DNA of 54,466 nucleotides from Thiotrichaceae bacterium (GCA_012960105.1 DUBV01000105.1:1-54466), one strand, 5' to 3'; counted from the stretch's first letter, positions 17,575-28,400 are shown. Numbers and translations: made by a program. The notes: generated from the letters alone by a model not told the origin.

Positions 17575-18120
17575 ATGACAATCTGGAGAAATTGTATGAT
17601 TGAAATGAACTCATCTTACCGAATATGTATCTGTCTGTTTCTACTTTTTATGTCCGTAATTAACCCCGTTCAATCTGAAGAAAAAATAAATCAAGCATTT
17701 TCGAAATTTCTGTCTAAGTGCACTACCGAATCAGATTATGATCCAAACAATACTAAGATCTCTGACAAATATACCCTTGCTAAAGGTGAACGAGCATTTC
17801 TAGATTGTGCATATACGGGGATTGAAAAAAACATCATTCCTGAATCATACATACCTAACCAGTATAAAGATTTAATCAAATCACATCGAAAATGGACTAA
17901 CGAAGTAGAAAAGAAATTACTTACCCGAAGTGAACGTCGATCTCGCACACTCATTGTTATCGGCAGACTTGAAAAGCTCGACTCACAACAAAAAGACTTA
18001 ATGATTGAACAAATGCAACGGACTCGTGAAGTAATGATGGAAGATATACGCAAAAGAGAGTTGCACCGACTGATGCAGCCAAGAATTAATTACAATTCAA
18101 TGCGAGGAGCTCTCAGATAA
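17575..18120 (+). CDS. Exported helical protein of unknown function
   Basis: A 181-residue product with a signal peptide (CICLFLLFMSVINPVQS). The mature part is charged and largely helical, with two cysteines (KCTTE, DCAYTG) and a basic Arg/Glu-rich C-terminal half. No family recognised. Two starts are plausible: 17575 (AGGAA upstream) and 17596 (GGAG upstream, shorter N-region). It is followed 24 bp later by an EEP-fold gene in the same direction. Confidence 0.6.
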   Translation: MTIWRNCMIEMNSSYRICICLFLLFMSVINPVQSEEKINQAFSKFLSKCTTESDYDPNNTKISDKYTLAKGERAFLDCAYTGIEKNIIPESYIPNQYKDLIKSHRKWTNEVEKKLLTRSERRSRTLIVIGRLEKLDSQQKDLMIEQMQRTREVMMEDIRKRELHRLMQPRINYNSMRGALR

Positions 18121-18144
18121 TTTTTACTATGCATTCGTGTCAAC

Positions 18145-19014
18145 ATGATTATGAAATATTATATATCATTCATATTATTAAGTTTTTTAATAGTTTGTTT
18201 TGGATTTGGCAGTAATATCACCGAGCAGTCAGGTTTAATAAATAAAATCCCTCAGCATAATAATGTCAGGTCGCTAACCTTTATGACCTTGAATATAGCT
18301 CACGGAAGAAAGAACAAATTTCATCAAGCACTTTTAAACAAGAATAAAATTAAAGAGAACCTGAATGACATTATCAGAATATTTATCCGAGAGACTCCCT
18401 ATGTCGTAGCCTTACAAGAAACAGATGGCCCCTCCTTTTGGAGCGGCAACTTTAATCATGTTGAATACCTTTCGACTCAAGCTAGTTTTAATAGCAATTT
18501 CCAGGGGTATCATGTTAATAATTTTGGATTGCACTATGGAACTGCCATACTGGCAAGTAGCAAACTGGAACACTCTAAGTCACACACATTCACCCATCAT
18601 TCATTTATTTCTCTTCCAAAAGGTTTTGTTTTATCAACGATAAAATGGCCCAGTGAACATAATCTTTATATTGATGTGATCTCAGTACATTTGGACTTTC
18701 TATTAGATAGTGTCAGGCAAAAACAAATAGAGGAAATAGTATCAGTAATGAAAGAACGTAATAATCCAATTATATTAATGGGTGATCTTAATGCTGATTC
18801 CAGTAGTAGTGCATTTAATTATCTAATTGATAATTTGAACTTAAAAACCTATGAATTAAACAAGATTGGACTTGAGACATTTTCAAGATCAAATAAACGA
18901 ATTGACTGGATACTTATTTCAAAGGAAATGGAGTTTATATCTTATAAAGTAATTAACGATAAATTATCAGATCATAACGCAGTCATTTCTGAGATTGCGT
19001 TAATAAGAAAATAG
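18145..19014 (+). CDS. Exported endonuclease/exonuclease/phosphatase (EEP) family protein
   Basis: A 289-residue protein with an N-terminal hydrophobic export signal and the EEP fold: FMTLNIAHG, VALQETDG, MGDLNADS and the catalytic SDHNAV near the end, with RIDWIL before it. These are the metal and catalytic motifs of the DNase I/sphingomyelinase/inositol phosphatase superfamily. Substrate is uncertain: extracellular DNA or phospholipid head groups are possible given the export signal and the lipid-active PLD gene on the other side. No clear ribosome binding site is visible at 18145; the ATG at 18151 is an alternative. Confidence 0.8.
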   Translation: MIMKYYISFILLSFLIVCFGFGSNITEQSGLINKIPQHNNVRSLTFMTLNIAHGRKNKFHQALLNKNKIKENLNDIIRIFIRETPYVVALQETDGPSFWSGNFNHVEYLSTQASFNSNFQGYHVNNFGLHYGTAILASSKLEHSKSHTFTHHSFISLPKGFVLSTIKWPSEHNLYIDVISVHLDFLLDSVRQKQIEEIVSVMKERNNPIILMGDLNADSSSSAFNYLIDNLNLKTYELNKIGLETFSRSNKRIDWILISKEMEFISYKVINDKLSDHNAVISEIALIRK

Positions 19015-19048
19015 ATTTTTTAATTCCTGTAGCTCCTGCTATTTTGCC

Positions 19049-19621
19049 TTATTCAGATATAATCGCTTCAATTTCAACTAGTCCATCTTCACCAGTAAAA
19101 ATACGATAGTTATTATTTCTTGCGCAAGATACAACATGTCCACCATCAATATCACTAACGACAGCTGTTATTGACTCACAGGTATTACCAGATAACTCAA
19201 TAATTGAAAAAAGGCTACGTGCAACTTCAGCATCATGTTCAGATATTTCATCTGACTGCTGAAACAATTGATCTGTCATAGGAATAACATCAATAAATAT
19301 TTCGATGCCTTTACGAATTACTCCTGTTATTTGATCAACCACGCTGAGAATACCATTCTTTGTCTGACTAATAATAAATTGCCCACCACTTTCACAGACA
19401 ACATCATAACTATCGTCTTCATTTTGCTCTATCTCACTAATTCCATCACAATCTATACCCTGCAATGTCAAAGCAGTATATATATCATCAATAATCGATA
19501 CTTCATTGTCTTCTTCCTGAGAAAAAACAGCAGTTGAATAAACAATCATAAGAACAGATAAATATAGCGTTACATACTGCTGTATATCTATAATTTTATT
19601 TACAGTAATTTTCACACTCAT
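19049..19621 (-). CDS. Exported acidic protein with an internal duplication
   Basis: A 190-residue product with a hydrophobic N-terminal signal (about 15-34). The rest is acidic and holds two copies of a ~45-residue unit. Copy 1 runs LTLQGIDCDGISEIEQ through DVVCESGGQFIIS. Copy 2 runs IELSGNTCESITAVVS through HVVSCARNNNYRIF. Each copy has two cysteines at matching spacing. The unit looks PepSY-like in size and pattern, but I would not assign it. It lies four bases after the stop of the upstream membrane-protein gene, so the two form an operon. Confidence 0.65.
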   Translation of the reverse strand: MSVKITVNKIIDIQQYVTLYLSVLMIVYSTAVFSQEEDNEVSIIDDIYTALTLQGIDCDGISEIEQNEDDSYDVVCESGGQFIISQTKNGILSVVDQITGVIRKGIEIFIDVIPMTDQLFQQSDEISEHDAEVARSLFSIIELSGNTCESITAVVSDIDGGHVVSCARNNNYRIFTGEDGLVEIEAIISE

Positions 19622-19625
19622 AATC

Positions 19626-20204
19626 CTAGATTAATTTATATTTCTCTGGATCAGAAAGATAAGACCATAACAACAATCGAACTTCATATATTTCACGGGC
19701 TAGCTCTGGGTCTTTGCCTTGTACCAGGATCATCATTTCCTGCACCATTAAATCATAACGTTCTCTGAGTTCTTTTATATTCGGTGGGCGTTTTCCCTGA
19801 TGATGAGCGGCAAAAGATTTATTAAGCCGGGCGGTATTATTTTTAATCGAAAGCTTGGTAAAAATTCCTATCGATTTTGTTTGACCAAGATGTTCATATA
19901 AATTATTAATCCTAGGATCAATACTGCCTGAATCAGCTAATGCATCAGGCTGCACGCCAACAATAAAATACAAAGCAATTATCGTGATTAACATGAAAGA
20001 CAAAGACCACTTTGAAAGCATGGATTCTCTAATTACAACCTTCTTAAGCAACTCCCATATCAGAATAGCCGCCAGACCACCAGCCATCCCTGCCAGATAA
20101 CTTGGCATAGTGACATCAAAAATATTTCCCCATATTAGACCGGCAACAAATCCTGCGACCAACATAGTCAGAATGGTAATAACTAATTTCTGCCAAAGTG
20201 ACAT
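19626..20204 (-). CDS. Membrane protein of unknown function
   Basis: About 192 residues with three membrane segments in the N-terminal half (VITILTMLVAGFVAGLIWG, MAGGLAAILIWELL, LSFMLITIIALYFIVG) and a soluble helical C-terminal half. AGGAG sits seven bases before the ATG at 20204, which is why that start is preferred over GTG at 20231. I do not recognise the family. It is co-directional with the duplicated-domain exported protein and diverges from the AI-2E-family transporter gene. Confidence 0.65.
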   Translation of the reverse strand: MSLWQKLVITILTMLVAGFVAGLIWGNIFDVTMPSYLAGMAGGLAAILIWELLKKVVIRESMLSKWSLSFMLITIIALYFIVGVQPDALADSGSIDPRINNLYEHLGQTKSIGIFTKLSIKNNTARLNKSFAAHHQGKRPPNIKELRERYDLMVQEMMILVQGKDPELAREIYEVRLLLWSYLSDPEKYKLI

Positions 20205-20313
20205 ATCCCATCTCCTGTCTGTCAGACTCACTAAATAATGATCTCAGCCCAATTTCATTATATATTAGTTGCTTACTGTCACCGAATTTTCAACATAATA
20301 ATAGGAAATGACT

Positions 20314-21402
20314 ATGAGCAACTCTTCTACCGAGACACATGAGCCTGTAGCAATGAAAAAATCCATTGAAATTATTGTTAGTATCGGCTTGATAGCCCTG
20401 CTAATAATCTGGAGTTTCCAGATTATTAGACCTTTTATCACTCCAATTATTTGGGGCATTGTCATCGCAATTGGTACTTACCCGATATTCCTTTGGTTAA
20501 ATAAAAAACTGAATTTAAGTAATGGCCTGGCTGCCACTTTATTTACCTTGATGATGCTTGTCTTGTTAATTACACCCACCATATTACTTACCGGTGTTTT
20601 ATTTGAAGATGCACAAGCACTATCTAAAAATCTGGCAAGTGGTGAAATCAGCATTCCTGCCTCTCCGGAAGCAGTTGGTGAGTTACCCTTGATTGGTAAA
20701 AAACTGGAGGCTTTCTGGGTTCAAGCATCAGAAGATCCACATGCAACTTTGGGTCAATTCGAACCGGAGATTAAGGCCTTTGGTAAGTGGTTATTAAAAG
20801 CTGCGGCAGGCGCGGGTCTGACTGTATTGATGTTTATCTTTTCTATTATTATAGCCGGCGTCTTTATTGCCAAAGCTGAAGCATGTAGCAAAGCAGCCTT
20901 GGTCATTTTCAAACGTATCGCCGGCGAGCGTGGCAAGGAAATGACTCTACTTTCTCACAAGATTATTCAAAGTGTTATTAATGGAATACTGGGCATTGCA
21001 TTAATTCAAACTTTGTTAGCCGGTTTGGGGTTTGTCGCGATGGGAATACCCGGCGCAGGTTTTTTATCTGTGATTTGCCTGGTTTTAGCTGTGGTTCAGA
21101 TCGATATATTGATCATATTAATCCCCTTATCCATCTATGCATTTTCATTCGCCGGTACTGGCGCTGCCGTAACTTTTCTAATATGGAATGTAGCCGTAGG
21201 TCTTATGAACAATATATTAAAACCAATTTTACTTGGTCGTGGTGTCGACGCACCCATGCTGATCATTTTTCTTGGTGCCATTGGTGGATTATTACTTAAT
21301 GGAATATTAGGTTTGTTTATTGGCCCAGTTGTTCTGGTATTTGGTTATACATTATTTATGGGATGGCTCAATCATGAGACTGAATCATCGGAAAATACTT
21401 AA
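20314..21402 (+). CDS. AI-2E/PerM-family transporter
   Basis: This 362-residue multi-spanning protein has the AI-2E-family layout: two or three N-terminal helices, a soluble stretch (about 90-150), then conserved helices with GILGIALIQTLLAGLGF, and an ending GLFIGPVVLVFGYTLFMGW. Members export autoinducer-2 or ions; the family name does not prove substrate. AGGAA six bases upstream favours the ATG at 20314 over the ATG at 20308. Transcribed alone and divergently from 19626-20204. Confidence 0.85.
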   Translation: MSNSSTETHEPVAMKKSIEIIVSIGLIALLIIWSFQIIRPFITPIIWGIVIAIGTYPIFLWLNKKLNLSNGLAATLFTLMMLVLLITPTILLTGVLFEDAQALSKNLASGEISIPASPEAVGELPLIGKKLEAFWVQASEDPHATLGQFEPEIKAFGKWLLKAAAGAGLTVLMFIFSIIIAGVFIAKAEACSKAALVIFKRIAGERGKEMTLLSHKIIQSVINGILGIALIQTLLAGLGFVAMGIPGAGFLSVICLVLAVVQIDILIILIPLSIYAFSFAGTGAAVTFLIWNVAVGLMNNILKPILLGRGVDAPMLIIFLGAIGGLLLNGILGLFIGPVVLVFGYTLFMGWLNHETESSENT

Positions 21403-21677
21403 AAACTTCCCTCGTTAAATTCATGTATAAGGTATAACTGATAAGTACAGATAAGAAAAAGGAAGGATCACAGGAACAACCAGAAACCAAAGCTTAAGAA
21501 CAGACTACAGAACCATCAGATTATCAACAGAGTAAACAGGATCCGGTGCGCAGTTTATATAGTCATAGTAATGACTACACTTGAGCATTGGTGGTCTAGA
21601 AAAAACCTTACTAGTAACTAGTAGTAAAACACTACAAGAGAATAAATATAATAAACCTGATTTAGGATGTTAATTAT
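21403..21677. other. Non-coding gap with two dyads between convergent genes
   Basis: There is no convincing gene in these 275 bp. Two perfect 7-bp inverted repeats are present: TAGTCAT-AGTA-ATGACTA (21560-21577) and TACTAGT-A-ACTAGTA (21609-21623). Neither is followed by a T-run, so they are not obvious intrinsic terminators. A short Lys/Glu/Gln-rich frame at about 21448-21590 is broken by a stop. Confidence 0.4.
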
Positions 21678-23225
21678 CTATCGTCCTAATGCCTGATTCC
21701 TTGCTTCAAATTCATTGATTATTCGCTTATAAGCAACATAGTACTTGAATATATTGCCCACATATACAACGGGTTCTTGTCCAACCCTCGATGCAACGAT
21801 ATATTCAACATTATCAAACCATTTATCAGGATCCAGTCCCCTTTCTTTAGCTTCCTTTCTTAATCTATTGATACGATTCGGACCTGCATTATAAGCCGCC
21901 ATAGTAAACATATATCTCTCAAAATCGTCCAGATTTTCTTCAGAAAAATATCTATCACGTAATACACTGATATATTTTGTTCCTGCATGAATATTGTTCT
22001 CAGGAGTACTAATATCCGGAATGCTCACCAGTTTGTCTGCCGCTGTTGAAGGTAGTACTTGCATTATACCGATTGCGCCCACATGACTTTTAGCATTTTG
22101 ATCAAAACGGGATTCCTGATAAGCAAAACTGATCAACAATACCCAGTCAATATCATATTGCGCTCCATACTTTTTAAATAACAAAACCAGGTCGTCCATC
22201 TCGTGAAATGGTTCATTTTTCATAGCTGAATAAGCCCATTTAATATCTTTAAAATAACGATTTAATATCACATTGCCTATTAAAGTACCTTGCTTGTGAT
22301 TATCGACAAACTCATTAATTAGTGACTTGAACTCCGGACTGTTTTTGCGCAATGCATAAGCTATTTTTCCTTCTTCCTTAAGCGGCATCTCTTTATGAAT
22401 TTTCAAATCTGTAAATATTTGTGACCATATAGCAAGAACATGATCATCATGGACCGTCATGGGTAACATACCCGCGTTTACCATATCCAGAATATCTTCA
22501 CGTTCAAGTCTTGGATCAACCAGGCTTATTTTAATTTCGGCTTTTCCCTCCTTAACAAATCTCTGGTTCAATTCCTGAAGTGTTTCAAAGAAACTGGAAT
22601 CCTCTCTTACCGCAATCTCGGTACCGGCAAGATCTTCAATCGAGGTAATAGCAGGTGACTTGGGTCCGGTGACCAGCAGTTCGTGTACATTCCCTTTTGA
22701 AATTGGTCGAGAGAAATCGATGAGTTCTTCTCGTTTAGAAGTTATCGTCAAATTCGCTATGATAACATCGCCATAACCATCAACCAGATAAGGAATAAGC
22801 TGATCACGCCTTACCGGAATAATAATGACATGCAGTTTTGAGGCTTTGTTTCCCAGTTTCTTTTTTATAAATTTTTCAAGTTCTTTTGAAAATTCATAAA
22901 CAGTGCCACGTTGTTCAGCTCTATCGATATAATAAGAACCCAGACTAAATGTAGTTAACACACGTATTTGTTGTTTCCCAAGCATCTTGTCAAGATCACC
23001 AACCATGGGTTTTGATAATGGTGGCCAAATATCATCAAGAATAGCAGTCGATATTTCTTCTGTGGATTCCGAGTAATTCTCTTGCTGGGTTGACAATGAT
23101 TTTTCTGGTGAAGTGTTGACATCGCCTACTTGTAATTCATTATCAGATGACATTAAGAAAAACAAAGCAACCATCAACAAGATAATTAAAAAACTAAAGA
23201 CAATATATTTCCGGCTGGAACTCAT
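21678..23225 (-). CDS. MltF-like membrane-bound lytic transglycosylase
   Basis: A 515-residue protein: one N-terminal TM anchor (about 7-25), a periplasmic SBP_bac_3 domain (about 85-325) and a C-terminal SLT domain (about 350-500). The catalytic glutamate lies in YQESRFDQ, followed by GAIGIMQVLPSTA and MAAYNAGPNR. MltF-type enzymes cleave the MurNAc-GlcNAc bond to form 1,6-anhydro ends during wall turnover, and their regulatory domain modulates activity. The N-terminal ~80 residues are a low-complexity linker. A strong hairpin separates it from the gene upstream, so it probably has its own promoter. Confidence 0.87.
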   Translation of the reverse strand: MSSSRKYIVFSFLIILLMVALFFLMSSDNELQVGDVNTSPEKSLSTQQENYSESTEEISTAILDDIWPPLSKPMVGDLDKMLGKQQIRVLTTFSLGSYYIDRAEQRGTVYEFSKELEKFIKKKLGNKASKLHVIIIPVRRDQLIPYLVDGYGDVIIANLTITSKREELIDFSRPISKGNVHELLVTGPKSPAITSIEDLAGTEIAVREDSSFFETLQELNQRFVKEGKAEIKISLVDPRLEREDILDMVNAGMLPMTVHDDHVLAIWSQIFTDLKIHKEMPLKEEGKIAYALRKNSPEFKSLINEFVDNHKQGTLIGNVILNRYFKDIKWAYSAMKNEPFHEMDDLVLLFKKYGAQYDIDWVLLISFAYQESRFDQNAKSHVGAIGIMQVLPSTAADKLVSIPDISTPENNIHAGTKYISVLRDRYFSEENLDDFERYMFTMAAYNAGPNRINRLRKEAKERGLDPDKWFDNVEYIVASRVGQEPVVYVGNIFKYYVAYKRIINEFEARNQALGR

Positions 23226-23238
23226 AAATCACGTTAAT

Positions 23239-23263
23239 AAAAAGGGAGCATCAGCTCCTTTTA
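23239..23263 (-). terminator. Intrinsic terminator after the DUF3313 gene
   Basis: On the minus strand the sequence reads AAAAGGAGC-TGAT-GCTCC, then C and a T-run (CTTTTTATT). The hairpin is also flanked by a T-rich tract on the plus strand, so it could work both ways. It lies 25 bp after the DUF3313 stop and just before the MltF start. Confidence 0.75.
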
Positions 23264-23287
23264 GTTTAAAAAATAGTAGATTAATTT

Positions 23288-23932
23288 TTAATGCTCAGCA
23301 TCCAAACGAGATCGGAATCGTTTTGCATAAAACGTCAAGGCATTAGTTAAACTTTCCCAAGTTGGTTTATCTTTTTTACTGACTGTATCAGAAAGACTAT
23401 CAACTAATATTCCAAGCCGCTCACCACTTTCACCGTCAAGTAACTCTGCCTCAATAGTTGCATCAGAAAGTGTAATACGTTTTCCCGCAACATCTTTTAA
23501 TGCAGTAATAGCTGCACCGATTGGCAAGTATCCCAAAAGGCTGCGTTTCTTTTTCTTCATTTTAAAATTGGTGATTGCAAGACGAACAATAAGAACTCCT
23601 TTACCGGTAGAATTAACAACTGGATAATCGGGTTCAAGTTCTTTTGTTAAAATGTCCGCAAAAGAATCTGCCAGTACTTTCATTTCATCCGGAGAAACAC
23701 CTTTATATTTTGTGTCGGGGTGATAGAAGAATTCAATCGGTGAGATAACAATCTTATCGTATGCGCCAAGTGTTACTCCAGCTTTACGATAAACCATGGC
23801 GCCGGCTCGATCAGGGTCCGCTTTTAAACCTGAATAATCATCCAGAAATCCAGAATTTGGTGCCGCATACAATGGGTACGATAAGATACTAAAAATAAAT
23901 AGTAATAATATTTTTTCTCTCAATTTAAACAA
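23288..23932 (-). CDS. DUF3313-family exported protein
   Basis: The 214-residue product has a signal peptide (LLLFIFSILSYPLYAA) and the DUF3313 pattern: GFLDDYSGLKADPD near the mature N-terminus, KIVISPIEFF, a central basic turn KMKKKKRSLLGYLPIGAA, and a C-terminal LTNALTFYAKRFRSRL. The family is periplasmic or outer-membrane associated with unknown function. The start is TTG at 23932, supported by AGGAG six bases upstream; no ATG or GTG fits. It follows the patatin gene by 53 bp and ends in an intrinsic terminator. Confidence 0.75.
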   Translation of the reverse strand: MFKLREKILLLFIFSILSYPLYAAPNSGFLDDYSGLKADPDRAGAMVYRKAGVTLGAYDKIVISPIEFFYHPDTKYKGVSPDEMKVLADSFADILTKELEPDYPVVNSTGKGVLIVRLAITNFKMKKKKRSLLGYLPIGAAITALKDVAGKRITLSDATIEAELLDGESGERLGILVDSLSDTVSKKDKPTWESLTNALTFYAKRFRSRLDAEH

Positions 23933-23985
23933 AATACACTCCTGTTGATTAATTAATAGCGCTATTGTTTTATATTTTTTGATAT

Positions 23986-25434
23986 TTAATTCAGATCATT
24001 AATGAATTTTTGAAAAGTCTTAGACTCACCAATAATTTCTTTCGCAGCATTTCGCAAATCATCCACTTCACTCGGATTTAACACAAATGAAGTAGGTAGT
24101 TGTTTCAGTCGATCACGTTTTTGTTTATCTTTTATGTCATCCAGGTCAATAACAATAAGGTTTGCCTTAAACTCATCACAACCGGCCGTATCCTCTCCTT
24201 TGCTGACACGATCAGCACAGCGACCTTCAGCAAAATCCTTACTAAAATCAGCCATTGCTGATTTTACTGCCACCAGTGATTCAAACGTATATTCATTCAA
24301 CGGAATCGATGTGGCACCCATGATCGTATCTAGTAATGGAACTGGGCTTGCTAGTCTGCTGAAATGCGTTTTAGATTCAGCCTGTGCATTCACAATAATA
24401 ATTACCAAACGTTTACTATCCTGTTTCCCGGTACTTTTTGCTAGTTCCCATGCATTTCCTGCGAATGTGAATCGGTTAATAAATGGTCGTACTCCCAGGT
24501 TATCAGTTAATCCGCCATCATAGAGATGAAGATAGGGATATGTTTCTCGATCCAGCCACAGCACATACTTCTCAGCAAGATGACGTCGCCTCGATATATC
24601 ATCTTCACTGTTCAATACTGCATCGAGCCATGGGGGTCGTTGATAACCGCAACTGCCGGCATTATTGTCGATGGTGATCGAACTAAATAATACGGGTACT
24701 GCCGATGAGGCAGCAACAGCACGTGACACCGGATATGTAGAGACATCATTACACAAGAGATCAAACTGTCCCTGCAAGAATGTGAATTGTGTCCCAGTCG
24801 ATACCTCTGTTGCATTAATCTGGATAAGTGGTCCATTGCTAGACATCATGTCGGCAAAGGTCTTTCCTTCAAACAGGATCTCATCATAATATTCTGCGGC
24901 ATAATCACTACGGCCAAAAAATGATGAGCCTAAACTAAACCATGTCCACGGCTTCCATAAGATGCCCTTAAGATAACCTTCGACATCAATTTTCAGGAAT
25001 TTTTCTTCATAATCTTCAAAAATACGATCACCGAAGAGTCCGTAATAAGCAGCGGTAAAACTGCCGCCCGAGACAGAAGAGATAGTGTCTATTTCATCAA
25101 TTAGTCGCCGTTCCTTACCTTCCCACTGAATGGTTATTTCACGCAGTGCCTCCAATACACCGTAAGAGAAGGCAGCTGCACGCGTTCCCCCACCGGAAAA
25201 TGCAATCCCAACAAATAAGGTATCGGATCGACTTTCATTTTGAGTAAGCTGTGATCGATATCCACCAAAGGGATTAATTTCATCTATTGATTCGCTAACA
25301 GGATAATGCGCCGTGCAACCGGAAATAAGAATAAGTAACGGGAGAAATAATTTATAAAGTGAGTTTCTGGATAACGCGTTGTTGTCACTGTTTATGATAA
25401 GGACACCATCACTAAACTTTTTAAGTAGCAACAT
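23986..25434 (-). CDS. Patatin-like phospholipase lipoprotein
   Basis: A 482-residue lipoprotein (lipobox LILISGC) with a patatin domain: oxyanion motif SGGGTRAAAFSYG, nucleophile motif SSVSGGSF and catalytic aspartate in YDGGLTDN. The serine sits in SVSGG rather than the classical GTSAG, as in many bacterial patatins. It should hydrolyse acyl esters of lipids at the inner leaflet of the outer membrane or in the periplasm. The ATG at 25434 has GGAG six bases upstream. It forms a likely two-gene unit with the DUF3313 gene. Confidence 0.87.
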   Translation of the reverse strand: MLLLKKFSDGVLIINSDNNALSRNSLYKLFLPLLILISGCTAHYPVSESIDEINPFGGYRSQLTQNESRSDTLFVGIAFSGGGTRAAAFSYGVLEALREITIQWEGKERRLIDEIDTISSVSGGSFTAAYYGLFGDRIFEDYEEKFLKIDVEGYLKGILWKPWTWFSLGSSFFGRSDYAAEYYDEILFEGKTFADMMSSNGPLIQINATEVSTGTQFTFLQGQFDLLCNDVSTYPVSRAVAASSAVPVLFSSITIDNNAGSCGYQRPPWLDAVLNSEDDISRRRHLAEKYVLWLDRETYPYLHLYDGGLTDNLGVRPFINRFTFAGNAWELAKSTGKQDSKRLVIIIVNAQAESKTHFSRLASPVPLLDTIMGATSIPLNEYTFESLVAVKSAMADFSKDFAEGRCADRVSKGEDTAGCDEFKANLIVIDLDDIKDKQKRDRLKQLPTSFVLNPSEVDDLRNAAKEIIGESKTFQKFINDLN

Positions 25435-25469
25435 AACAACTCCAGGTTTTTTATCCCGTATTGGTTATA

Positions 25470-28400
25470 TTAAGACGGGGCCTTTATTTTATATAGCGTT
25501 GCATACAACACTGGCACTAGTACCATGGTCAGTATAGTACCGAAGCTTAGACCTGCCATAATCGTGACACCCATGCCAACCCAGAAAACATCTTGTAATA
25601 AAGGTATGACCCCCAGTACGGTGGTTGCAGCAGCCAGACCCACCGGACGAAGACGAGACAAACCAGAATGGACAATAGCCTCGTAGGGCGTTTTACCTTC
25701 GGCTAGCTCGATATTAACCTGATCTAAAAGTACAACGGCATTCTTGATCATCATCCCTACCAGGCTCATGCCTCCCAACAAGGCAACGAAACCAAACGCC
25801 GCGCCGGAAAACAACAATCCCCAGGTGATACCGATCAAGGCAAACGGAATCGTCAGGGCAATGACAATCGGTGGGCGGAATGCATTAAACAGTGCCACAA
25901 CGATAAAGGCGATGACCACAGCAGCTGGGATCATTCCCGGTATCAAGGATTTCTGAGAAGCCGCCGCCGATTCAATCTCACCACCCCATTCAAATGTGTA
26001 ACCTACTGGTAATTCAGATGACTCAAGTTTCTCTGCAACATTCTTCATCACAGAAGGCAATGTAACTTCTAGTATGGGATTAGCCTGAATGGTGATTGTG
26101 CGTCTGCGATCTCGCCGCCAGATAACCGAGTCTTCCCATTCGGTTAATACCGCATCGGTAACTTGAGATAAGGGAACCGTGTAGGTTGCCCCTTGCGGTT
26201 GTACTTGCAATACATCCAGGCCACCAACATTACGACGTTCTTCTTCACCCATACGCATGATAATCGGTAAGACATCATCTTTATCACGATATTGCCCAAT
26301 GACGCGACCATCATAAGCGCGTTTTGTCGTATCACCGATATCCTGCCGGGTGATGTTGGTCCAGCGTCCGCGTTCCTGGTTATACTCCGGGACTAATTTT
26401 AATACCCGTTGGCGCCAGTCAGTTTGTGACATACCTACTAGCGGCTCAGCATCGAGAATATCCGTGCTTTTTATGGCTAGAGAGCGGAGGACGGCCGCAT
26501 CTGCAACGGCTGGCCCGCTTATTCGAGCTTGTAGTTTCCAGGTTTCAGCCGGACCAACACCGTATTTAATCATGGGAACCTGAGCATCGGGGAAAGTCTC
26601 TTCAAACCAAGGAGTTAAGTCTTTAATAAGATCATCGATTTCTTTTTCGTCATGCATGTTGACGATCAGTTGACCATAAGCCTGATTCGGATCTTCCGGA
26701 GTCACCGGCAGATAAAATCGTGGAGGACCACCACCGATAAAGGTACTTATACTCGCAACACGCTCATCATTTAATAATTTTTTTTCAATAATTTTAATAT
26801 CTGCAGAAACATCCTGAATACGCGTTCCCTCGGGTGTCCAGTAATCTACCATGAATTTGGTCATGGACGAGTCCGGAAAAAATAATTGTTTAACTTGTCC
26901 AAAACCGATGATTGATACAACCAACAATACAACCATGGCACCAATGGTTACCCACCGTCTTTTAATGGCGATATGAAGTAGAGACCTATAATAAACATAA
27001 AACTTTGCACCATAGGGATCGATACCTGCTTCACCCGGTTTTGGATCCGGCATCATATCCATGCATTGGATCGGCGTCAGTGTCACAGACAGCACCCAAC
27101 TGAACATCAATGAAATACCAACCACCATAAACAAGCTGCCGCAATACTCACCAACACTCTCTGTGGATGCAATAATAGGATAAAAGGCCATCACGGCAAC
27201 AACGGTTGCACCAAGTAATGGCATAGAAGGTAACGTTGCTGCTTCTATTGCAGCCTTGGTTCGATCCATGCCTTTTTGTAATCGGCTGACAAAGCCATCG
27301 GCGACGACGATCGAATTATCCACCATCATGCCTAATGCAATCACCAATGCACCCAATGACATACGTTGCAGATCGATACCCATCATAGACATGATAATGA
27401 ATGTGCCCAAGATCGTAAGAATCAGTGCAGTACCAATAATAATACCCATGCGCAAACCCATTGATGCGGCCAGTACCACCAGTACAATCAATATGGCCTC
27501 AGTCAGATTAATAAAAAAGCCCTGGATAGAGGCATCAACGATATCCGCTTGCCAATGCACTCGTTGTACTTCTATACCAATCGGAAGTTCGGCGATCAGT
27601 TCATCCAGACGATCTGCAACCTTATGTCCCATCGTCACGACGTTTGTTCCTGGAATATTACTGATAGCGATAGCAATGGCACGTTCACCATTAAAACGCA
27701 TAATCTTGGCGGGAGGATTCTGATAACCTTGACTGACTGTGCCTATATCTTTTATTCGAATTAGCTCTGAATTATCTGCTGATGCCCGTATGGTCAAGTC
27801 TGCAATCTCTTCCGGCGATTGAAACTCACCTGTCGGTGTAATACGCAAACGCTTATTCTGTACGTCGACATAACCACTATCAACCACCTCATGATGATGA
27901 GCCAATGTCGCCGCCACATTCGTTTCGCTTAAACCCAGCTGACTGATTTGGGTTTGTGAACTATCAATATAAATGACTTTTTTCTGTTGTCCCCAGAACA
28001 CAACTTTCGCTACACCGTCTACCAGACTAAGTTCCTTCTTTAAGTTCTTTGCATATTCTTCCAATTCAGCATAGGTATAACCATCTCCAGTCAGAGCCAA
28101 CAAATGACCAAACACATCACCAAAATCATCATTGACCATTGGCCTGCCAACACCAGAGGGTAGCGATGTTTCAACTTCACGGATTTTTCTACGTAGCTCA
28201 TCCCATATCTGCGGAATTTTATCGGCAGTGTAGGCAGGAATAATGTTCACTTTGATAACGGAAACACCAGAACGAGACCATGACTTAATGTAGTCAATCT
28301 GTTTCATTTGCTGTATAGCAAGCTCTATACGATCAGTGACTTCCAATTCCACTTCTTCGGCACTAGCACCCGGATAATAGGTTGTTATCGCTGCCGTTTT

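Noticed and set aside
21448-21590. Lys/Glu/Gln-rich reading frame between the AI-2E and MltF genes
   Set aside because: No start codon, interrupted by TAA, and no recognisable family.
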